A DNA stretch of 11,461 bases from Planctomycetia bacterium. Lineage in GTDB: Bacteria; Planctomycetota; Planctomycetia; Pirellulales; UBA1268. Shown in pieces: positions 6,060-11,461 of this stretch. Under the pieces are notes generated by a model, which ran no database searches, was not told where the DNA came from, and saw nothing but the letters and a program-made list of their open reading frames with translations. The translations under genes were made by a program, and so were the position numbers. The stretch covers positions 1-11,461 of the forward strand of contig RGBY01000060.1 in NCBI GenBank assembly GCA_009919445.1. The letters run 5' to 3'. Each line of letters opens with the position of its first letter. The stretch's first letter is position 1.

Positions 6060-7010
6060 ATGCCTGCTTCGCCGACAGAATCTGTTGTTCCGGTCGATCT
6101 CTCCGTCACGCTCGGTCGGCTGACCCTGCCCAATCCGGTCATGGTTGCTTCGGGGACGTTTGGCTACGCCAACGAGATGCAGGGCTATGTTCCGCTGCAC
6201 CGACTGGGCGGTATTGTTCCCAAGACCATCACACTTGCCCCGCGGATTGGCAATCGGCCCTGGCGGACCGTTGAAACTGCTGCTGGCTTACTCAACTCGA
6301 TCGGTCTCGACAACGACGGCATTGATCAGTTCCTCATCGACAAACTGCCATTCCTGCGGGAGACGACCGCGCCGGTCGTTGTCAGCATTGCTGGCGGCTC
6401 TGTCGATGAGTTTGTCGAGTTGGCAACTCGGCTTGCCGATGAGCCGGGGATTGCTGCCCTCGAACTGAACATCTCCTGCCCCAATGTCAGCCACGGAGTT
6501 GATCTCGCAACAGATCCTCAGCTCTGTCGAGAGGTGGTTGCCGGCGTGCGCGGGGCGACCGACACCCCCGTCATTGCCAAGCTCACGCCCAACGTCAGCG
6601 ACATCAAGGCGATCGCCCAGGCGGCAGCTGAAGGTGGTGCCGATGCCGTCACCCTGATCAATACCTGTCAGGGCATGGCAGTCGACTGGCGTCGCCGACG
6701 GCCCCTCTTGGGGAATGTGATTGGCGGGCTGAGTGGTCCAGCGATCAAGCCGATTGCGCTGCGGTGCGTCCATCAGGTACGGCAAGCGATCGATATTCCC
6801 ATCATTGGTGTGGGCGGCATCATGACGCTCGATGATGTCATGGAATTTCTCGTCACCGGAGCCACGGCCGTGCAAATTGGAACCGCCAGTTTTGCTGAGC
6901 CAGTGGTGACGACACGAATATTGGATGCCTTGCCTGCGGCCCTGGCAGAGTTGGGGGCAGCGACGGTGGCTGACGTGGTTGGCACCCTCGAGATCGCCAA
7001 GCCTTCCTGA
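6060..7010 (+). CDS. pyrD: Dihydroorotate dehydrogenase, class 1B catalytic subunit
   Basis: PyrD oxidises dihydroorotate to orotate in pyrimidine synthesis. The 316-residue protein has the soluble class 1B layout. It begins with LGRLTLPNPVMVASGTFGY, followed by VPKTITLAPRIGN with Lys55. GLLNSIGLDNDGID (76-89) comes next, then LNISCPNVSHG with the catalytic base cysteine Cys140; class 2 enzymes have serine here. FMN-binding motifs LINTCQGMAVDW, GGLSGPAIKPIALR and IGVGGI follow. Class 1B enzymes normally work with an iron-sulfur/FAD subunit, PyrK, and pass electrons to NAD; no pyrK is present in this window. I chose the ATG at 6060 because it fits the family N-terminus; the frame extends to 6006 without likeness and no strong ribosome binding site is seen for either. 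The gene is followed by trpS after a 70- to 94-base gap. Confidence 0.94.
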   Translation: MPASPTESVVPVDLSVTLGRLTLPNPVMVASGTFGYANEMQGYVPLHRLGGIVPKTITLAPRIGNRPWRTVETAAGLLNSIGLDNDGIDQFLIDKLPFLRETTAPVVVSIAGGSVDEFVELATRLADEPGIAALELNISCPNVSHGVDLATDPQLCREVVAGVRGATDTPVIAKLTPNVSDIKAIAQAAAEGGADAVTLINTCQGMAVDWRRRRPLLGNVIGGLSGPAIKPIALRCVHQVRQAIDIPIIGVGGIMTLDDVMEFLVTGATAVQIGTASFAEPVVTTRILDALPAALAELGAATVADVVGTLEIAKPS

Positions 7011-7026
7011 CCGAGGTGGGCGTGGC

Positions 7027-7064
7027 TGGCCCTTCCGGTGAGGCCAACGCAACTTTCCTTTTTT
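7027..7064 (+). terminator. Weak possible terminator or hairpin after pyrD
   Basis: TGGCC (7027-7031) and GGCCA (7042-7046) could form a short GC-rich stem, followed after about a dozen bases by a T-rich stretch ending in six T's (7059-7064). The stem is only five pairs and the T-run is distant, so attenuation or partial termination between pyrD and trpS is a guess. Confidence 0.2.
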
Positions 7065-7080
7065 CTGAGCAGATCAATCA

Positions 7081-8124
7081 ATGCCGCAGGAGAACAGATC
7101 AGCTATGGAGCAGCCTTCCACGACCCCGGCCCGGCTGCGGGTTCTTTCCGGCATCCAGCCGACAGGTCGGTTTCATTGGGGAAACTATTTTGGTGCCATC
7201 CGGCAGTACATCGAACTTCAGGATGCTGGAGATGCCTTCTATTTCATTGCCGACCTGCATGCTCTGACGACGGTGCGCGATCCTGAGCGGCTGCGCGGAT
7301 TCGTCCGGGATGCCGCCCTCGATCTGCTTGCCCTAGGCCTCGATCCAGAGCGGGCCACGCTGTTCGTGCAATCAGATGTTCCAGAGGTGACGGAATTGAC
7401 CTGGTTGCTGATGACGGTCGCGCCGATGGGCTTATTGGAACGCTGCCATGCCTACAAAGATAAAAAGACGCGTGGCCTGCCGGCTGATGCGGGGCTGTTT
7501 ACCTACCCGGTATTAATGGCAGCCGACATTCTGGCGTATGACGCCGATGTGGTTCCTGTTGGTGAAGATCAGGTCCAGCATATTGAAGTTTGCCGTGATC
7601 TCGCTGGCACATTTAATCATCTCTATGGCGAGGTGTTTCGGCTGCCAAAGCCTCGGCTGGTTGAGGGAGGGGCAAAGGTTCCGGGAACGGACGGCCAGAA
7701 GATGTCGAAAAGTTATGAGAACACCATTGAGGTGTTTGAAGAACTGGCTCCGCAGAAGAAGAAGATCATGCGGATCACCACAGACTCTCGGCCAATGGAA
7801 GAGCCGAAGGATCCTGAAGACGATCACCTTTACCAGCTCTTTTCGTTACTGGCGACGCCAGCGGAAACAGCCGACATGGCGGCCCTCTATCGACGGGGTG
7901 GCTTTGGGTATGGGCAGGTGAAGAAGGCGCTGGTTGAGGCGGCGGCTGATTACTTTGCTGCTGCCCGGCAGCGACGAGCTGAACTGGCTGCCGATCCGGC
8001 GCGGATCGACGCCATCTTGGCCGCCGGAGCCGACCGTGCCCGGACTGCAGCGGGGGCGGTGCTCGACCGGGCCCGGCAGGCCTGCGGCCTGGGGCTGCGA
8101 TCGGCTGGGGAGCGGCCACAATGA
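7081..8124 (+). CDS. trpS: Tryptophanyl-tRNA synthetase
   Basis: The enzyme charges tRNA-Trp with tryptophan using ATP. The 347-residue protein is a typical bacterial class Ic synthetase. It shows SGIQPTGRFHWGNYFGAI, with the HIGH-type motif HWGN at 32-35, FYFIADLHALTT (53-64), TYPVLMAADILAYDADVVPVGEDQ (141-164) and the signature KMSKS at 207-211. The helical tRNA-binding part follows and the C-terminal ~50 residues are Ala/Arg-rich. The ATG at 7081 has no good ribosome binding site. The ATG at 7105 (Met9) has AGGAG about twelve bases upstream and still leaves the whole domain intact, so it may be the true start. The gene overlaps acpS by four bases (ATGA), coupling an aminoacylation gene to a lipid-synthesis gene, most likely only as shared expression. 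Confidence 0.95.
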   Translation: MPQENRSAMEQPSTTPARLRVLSGIQPTGRFHWGNYFGAIRQYIELQDAGDAFYFIADLHALTTVRDPERLRGFVRDAALDLLALGLDPERATLFVQSDVPEVTELTWLLMTVAPMGLLERCHAYKDKKTRGLPADAGLFTYPVLMAADILAYDADVVPVGEDQVQHIEVCRDLAGTFNHLYGEVFRLPKPRLVEGGAKVPGTDGQKMSKSYENTIEVFEELAPQKKKIMRITTDSRPMEEPKDPEDDHLYQLFSLLATPAETADMAALYRRGGFGYGQVKKALVEAAADYFAAARQRRAELAADPARIDAILAAGADRARTAAGAVLDRARQACGLGLRSAGERPQ

Positions 8125-8540
8125 ACGTTCTGGGAGTCGGTACCGATATCACCGAATGCCTGCGAATCGGCCAGATGATTGAGCGACATGGCGAGTTGTT
8201 CGTGCAGCGGGTCTACACCACGCGGGAAATTGAATATTGCCAAAGACGGCGCATGGCGATGCAGCACTTTACCGGCCGCTGGGCTGCCAAGGAGGCAATC
8301 CTGAAGGCCCTCGGGACAGGCTGGCGGCAGGGAATCAGCTGGCGTGACATCGAAGTGCTTAATGGCCCCAGTGGCAGGCCTGTTGTGACACTGATGGGCG
8401 GCACGCAGGATATGGCCGAAAAGATGGGCATTGCCGGTGTGCTGGTCAGCATTTCCCACTGCCGCACCCATGCGACGGCTCACGCCGTGGCAGTTGATGA
8501 GATGCCCGCTACCTACGACCGGGACATGCCATGGGCTTGA
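8121..8540 (+). CDS. acpS: Holo-[acyl-carrier-protein] synthase
   Basis: AcpS transfers the 4'-phosphopantetheine arm of CoA to apo-ACP, activating fatty acid synthesis. The 139-residue protein has the family motifs: GVGTDITE with the Mg-binding Asp9, HFTGRWAAKEAILKALGTG (49-67) with Glu58 and the catalytic-site lysines, PSGRPVVTL, and VSISHCRTHATAHAV (109-123). The fold begins at the start codon, supporting the ATG at 8121, which overlaps the trpS stop. The last ~15 residues after AVAVDE are extra compared with a minimal AcpS and unremarkable. The gene meets topA tail to tail, with only 15 bases between the two stop codons. Confidence 0.94.
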   Translation: MNVLGVGTDITECLRIGQMIERHGELFVQRVYTTREIEYCQRRRMAMQHFTGRWAAKEAILKALGTGWRQGISWRDIEVLNGPSGRPVVTLMGGTQDMAEKMGIAGVLVSISHCRTHATAHAVAVDEMPATYDRDMPWA

Positions 8541-8558
8541 GCCAGGTGGTGCGGCTCA
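8538..8558. repeat. Inverted repeat formed by the acpS and topA stop codons
   Basis: TGAGCC (8538-8543) and GGCTCA (8553-8558) are perfect 6-base complements with a 9-base loop, occupying exactly the interval from the acpS TGA to the topA TGA complement. A short GC-rich hairpin could form in both converging transcripts. There is no T-run, so intrinsic termination is not clearly supported. Confidence 0.4.
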
Positions 8559-11461
8559 TTCGCCAAACAGCGGCAGTTCGGCGACCCCGCCGTCGATGGT
8601 CAGATCGGCCACGGGCGTGCCATCCCCCACTCGCGTGGTCCCGTCGCGGCGTGTGAGCACCAATTCCTGCTGGCCTTGCAGGTGCTCAGTGAGTTGCCGC
8701 CGCAGTTCCTGCTGCTCGTCCTCTGAAAGTTTGGAGAACGCGGCCCGGCCACGGCACTTTGGAAAGGCGCGGCATCCCAACCAGGGGCCCCGTTTGCCAT
8801 CCCGCAGGTTCATGACATTGTCACACTTCGGGCAAGAAATGTCGGTCACGATTGGCGGGGGTGCCGGGAATTTGATGTTCCCCTTTTTGTCGAGATTGAG
8901 AATGAACGGCGCCGGGGCGTCATCATCGGATTTCTTGCCAGCCTTCTTCGGGGGGCGTGGCAGGTCTTCCACCAGAAAATCACCGTAGCGTCCTGTTCGC
9001 TTCACCATCGCAACACCGTTTGGTGAAAGCAGGTCGATCTGCTCAGGGAGCAGTGGGCGTCCATCCCGATCGACCGGCATGGCGTAGGAGCAGGCGGGCA
9101 CCTCTTTGGGCTTGCGAGCCCGCGGCTTCTTTCCCTTGGCCGTTGGCTTGGGCGGAGGAGCCTCTTCAAGCACCTTTTCGTTGTAGCCGCTGCAGGAGAG
9201 GAAGCGGCCAGTCTTGCCAAGTCGGTAGTCGAGCCGCCGACCGCATTCCGGACAGGCATATTGAGATGGTGTCGACTCAGCCTTTTTGTGAGGCAGTTCA
9301 GCAGCCGACTCAAGCTTGGGGACAAGCTCGCCATAGAACTCATGCAACATCTCGGTCCAGGGTTTGCTGCCCTGTGCAACCTGATCAAGTTCCTGCTCGA
9401 TCTCCCGGGTGTAGCCGACTTCAATGAACTGATCGTGGAAGCCCTCTTCTAGGAACTCGGTCACGGCCTCACCCAGCGCTGTGGCATAAAACCGTCGTTC
9501 ACGTTGTTCGACGTAGCCACGGTTTTCGATCACATTGATGATGCTGGCGTAGGTTGAAGGACGACCGATGCCCTCTTCCTCAAGCTTTTTGACCAGTGAT
9601 GCTTCGGTGTAGCGGGGTGGTGGTGCCTGAAACTTCTGCCGGGGGTCGATGCTGAAAGGAGCCAGTTCGGTTCCCTTTTCAAAATCGGGCAGCACCTGAT
9701 CGCCGTCAGCCTTGGGGATGCCGGTAATCTTGAGGCAGCCGTCGAACCTCAGCACACGGCCGTTGGTCTTGAAAATGGCACCAGTGTCGCGGTCGGTTCG
9801 CTGCATCCTCACCGCGGTCGAGTCCCACTCGGCATCGGTGGCCTGACAGCCGACAAACGACTGCCAGATAAGCCGGTAGAGCCGTAACTGTTCTTCGGTA
9901 AGGGCGGCAGCGATGGCATCGGGTTCGCGGAAAGGGTCAGTCGGCCGAATGGCCTCGTGTGCCTCTTGGGCGCTCTGGTTGGTGCTGGAGTAGAAGCGAG
10001 GTTTTTCCGGGAGATAGTCCTTCCCAAGTTTTTCTTCGAGGTATCGCCGGGCCATGCTGATGGCCTCACCAGACAGATTGGTTGAGTCTGTTCGCATGTA
10101 GGTGATCAGGCCAACGCGGCCTTCGCCAGGCAGATCGATCCCCTCGTAGAGTTGTTGGGCAACCCGCATGGTTCGATCGGTCGACATGCCCAGCCGGCTG
10201 CTGGCTGCCTGCTGGAGCGTGCTGGTGATGAAGGGGGGGTAGGGCTTCGATTTCGTCCGCGTCACGTCGATGGCCACGACCGCATAGCGGGCCGCCGGGT
10301 CAGGGCGTCCACGTACCATGACGGTCTGCTGTGCCCGTCCCTTGCCGTCGGGGTCAGTCTGACGATCGATCTCAACGTCGAGGAGGCCGGCTGCTTCTGC
10401 GGCCGTCACGGCGGCATCGACCAGATCATCCGCCGACGCCTTGTCGGCATGGATCTTCAGCGGCTTCCCGCCGACTTCAACGAGTTCGGCGGAAAGGCTG
10501 CGACGATCTGCCAGCCACGCCATCCGCTGCCGAACAATGGGGGGACGGCCACGGTCGTCCCGCTCCGCCATAAAGCTGGTCCAGTCGGTGTGAAGCTGGC
10601 CGGCGGCAGTCACGTCAAAACTGAGGCAGCCGGAGATTTCCCACGACTCGTCAGGCGTGAAGGCCCGGATCTGCTGTTCCCGTTCGACAACGAGTCGAGC
10701 TGCCACACTCTGGACACGACCCGCGCTCAGGCCAGAGGCGACCTTCTTCCAAAGAATGGGGGAAACCTGGTAGCCGACGATCCGGTCAACAATCCGACGT
10801 GCCTGCTGCGCCTCGACGCGGGCCATATCAATGCCGCGGGGGTTTTGGAAGGCTCGCTGCACATCCGATTTCGTGATGGCGTCAAAGGTCACCCGTTTGG
10901 CGGAGTTGGGGTCAACTTTGAGCTCTTCGGCCAGATGCCAGGCAATCGCCTCCCCTTCGCGGTCAAGGTCGGTGGCGAACCAGATGTCGCGGGCTCCTTT
11001 TGCCAGTTTGCGGAGTTCGGTGACCGTCTTTTTCTTTCCTGAATCAACCTCATAGGTGGGGGCGAAGTCGTGGTCGAGGTCCACCCCCGGAACCAACTGT
11101 TTTGTCCCTTTTGCGGCTGCCTCTTGGAATTTTTCTAATTGCTTCAGAGTGTTATATTTTGATCTTTGATCCTCTAGATTTAAGTCTAATCTTGGGTCAT
11201 TTTTTACTGTGACAATACTTTCTGAATATAAATTTCCATATTGTAACACAACATTATAAATTCCAGGAAGAACTTGAACACCTGAGGGCTCGCGCTTAGA
11301 TTTTGAGATTGATTTTGAGGGTCTAGTTATTCCTTTTTCATCTAAATTCCAGGTCCAATAGTGTACTCCATTGTCCTTGGGAACTTCTTGTTTTAGAGTT
11401 CTAATGAGTTTTTCGCCATCAAAAATAGTCAACTTTAAAGAATCCCAATTCGAAATAGTAT
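8556..11461 (-). CDS. topA: DNA topoisomerase I, N-terminus replaced in frame by a foreign segment
   Basis: From about 11120 down to 8556 this encodes ~850 residues of a type IA topoisomerase, which relaxes negative supercoils. DFAPTYEV and ATDLDREGEAIAWHL (around 10967-10943) supply the DxDxE half of the Toprim site, SGLSAGRVQSVA follows, and GLITYMRTDST holds the active-site tyrosine at codon 10098-10100. EEGIGRPSTYA and C-terminal zinc fingers follow. The first finger is CPEC...C...C with 33 residues between its third and fourth cysteines; the second, CPKC...GCRAFPKC, is compact. The chain ends LPLFGE. The expected N-terminus, with the IVESPAKA motif and its catalytic Glu, is absent. The frame instead continues through AT-rich sequence to the window edge with no true start; a TTG at 11432 is the outermost in-window candidate. 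As drawn, the enzyme could not be active. I treat the join as probably artefactual. Confidence 0.85.
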   Translation of the reverse strand, partial: TISNWDSLKLTIFDGEKLIRTLKQEVPKDNGVHYWTWNLDEKGITRPSKSISKSKREPSGVQVLPGIYNVVLQYGNLYSESIVTVKNDPRLDLNLEDQRSKYNTLKQLEKFQEAAAKGTKQLVPGVDLDHDFAPTYEVDSGKKKTVTELRKLAKGARDIWFATDLDREGEAIAWHLAEELKVDPNSAKRVTFDAITKSDVQRAFQNPRGIDMARVEAQQARRIVDRIVGYQVSPILWKKVASGLSAGRVQSVAARLVVEREQQIRAFTPDESWEISGCLSFDVTAAGQLHTDWTSFMAERDDRGRPPIVRQRMAWLADRRSLSAELVEVGGKPLKIHADKASADDLVDAAVTAAEAAGLLDVEIDRQTDPDGKGRAQQTVMVRGRPDPAARYAVVAIDVTRTKSKPYPPFITSTLQQAASSRLGMSTDRTMRVAQQLYEGIDLPGEGRVGLITYMRTDSTNLSGEAISMARRYLEEKLGKDYLPEKPRFYSSTNQSAQEAHEAIRPTDPFREPDAIAAALTEEQLRLYRLIWQSFVGCQATDAEWDSTAVRMQRTDRDTGAIFKTNGRVLRFDGCLKITGIPKADGDQVLPDFEKGTELAPFSIDPRQKFQAPPPRYTEASLVKKLEEEGIGRPSTYASIINVIENRGYVEQRERRFYATALGEAVTEFLEEGFHDQFIEVGYTREIEQELDQVAQGSKPWTEMLHEFYGELVPKLESAAELPHKKAESTPSQYACPECGRRLDYRLGKTGRFLSCSGYNEKVLEEAPPPKPTAKGKKPRARKPKEVPACSYAMPVDRDGRPLLPEQIDLLSPNGVAMVKRTGRYGDFLVEDLPRPPKKAGKKSDDDAPAPFILNLDKKGNIKFPAPPPIVTDISCPKCDNVMNLRDGKRGPWLGCRAFPKCRGRAAFSKLSEDEQQELRRQLTEHLQGQQELVLTRRDGTTRVGDGTPVADLTIDGGVAELPLFGE
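11115..11461 (-). other. Foreign AT-rich coding segment: C-terminal domain of a BNR/VPS10-like repeat protein
   Basis: Read on the - strand, this stretch encodes LTIFDGEKLIRTL, HYWTWNLDEKGITRPSK, PSGVQVLPGIYNVVLQYG and SESIVTVKNDPRLDL. This is the pattern of the beta-sandwich domain (W-x-L ... PG-x-Y-x-V ... V-x-x-DPR) found at the C-terminal end of sortilin-like/BNR-repeat secreted proteins, common in Bacteroidetes and relatives. Codons are AT-rich and two hand-counted 60-base lines give about 32% and 27% GC, against clearly above 50% in the rest of topA. The frame is open to the right edge, so this is an internal coding piece and not a gene start. The exact joint lies somewhere in 11094-11130, where residues EAAAKGTKQL could belong to either partner. 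Confidence 0.75.

Noticed and set aside
6288..7052. 254-residue open frame on the - strand
   Set aside because: It is antisense to pyrD, whose catalytic and FMN motifs are intact; the frame itself shows no family likeness.
10152..11042. 296-residue open frame on the + strand
   Set aside because: It is antisense to the conserved core of topA; long antisense frames are common in GC-rich genes, and it has no domain signature.
11432..11434. TTG near the right edge as the genuine start of a topA fusion protein
   Set aside because: The reading frame continues open to the window edge with family-like sequence before the TTG, and no ribosome binding site is evident.

Overview
The window looks like a chromosomal segment of a GC-rich bacterium, most likely a planctomycete. 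I infer this from the overall base composition, the mix of housekeeping genes, and a small lipoprotein with a planctomycete-type C-terminal motif (recalled, not searched). The last ~340 bases differ sharply: they are AT-rich (roughly 30% GC by hand count), use different codons, and encode part of an unrelated protein.

Layout. (1) Bases 1-1289 on the + strand hold the 3' part of a multi-pass membrane protein, overlapping by ATGA with a zinc-ribbon protein that has two membrane segments; neither function is known. (2) Bases 1420-4872 on the + strand are a tight cluster: moaD, moaE, moaA, a class V aminotransferase/cysteine desulfurase and a YkgJ-type cysteine-cluster protein. MoaA starts pterin formation from GTP, MoaD and MoaE form molybdopterin synthase, and the desulfurase is a plausible sulfur source for the MoaD thiocarboxylate. 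(3) Bases 4905-5682 on the - strand encode a small lipoprotein and an HU-family DNA-binding protein with a Pro/Gln-rich tail and a good sigma70-like promoter. (4) Bases 6060-8540 on the + strand hold pyrD (class 1B dihydroorotate dehydrogenase), trpS and acpS, the last two overlapping by ATGA. (5) From 8556 to the right edge, on the - strand, is topA. It covers the gate and C-terminal zinc-finger regions and the DxDxE half of the Toprim site. Its N-terminus, which should carry the catalytic Glu, is replaced by an in-frame piece resembling the C-terminal domain of BNR/VPS10-type (sortilin-like) repeat proteins.

Most of the window is ordinary housekeeping. The points worth a second look are the topA chimera (an assembly or library artefact is the simplest explanation), a basic linker inserted inside a topA zinc finger, the desulfurase and YkgJ genes linked to moa, the uncharacterised gene pair at the left edge, and inverted repeats that include the stop codons at both convergent gene junctions. 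I see no CRISPR, tRNA, rRNA, insertion sequence or phage genes.
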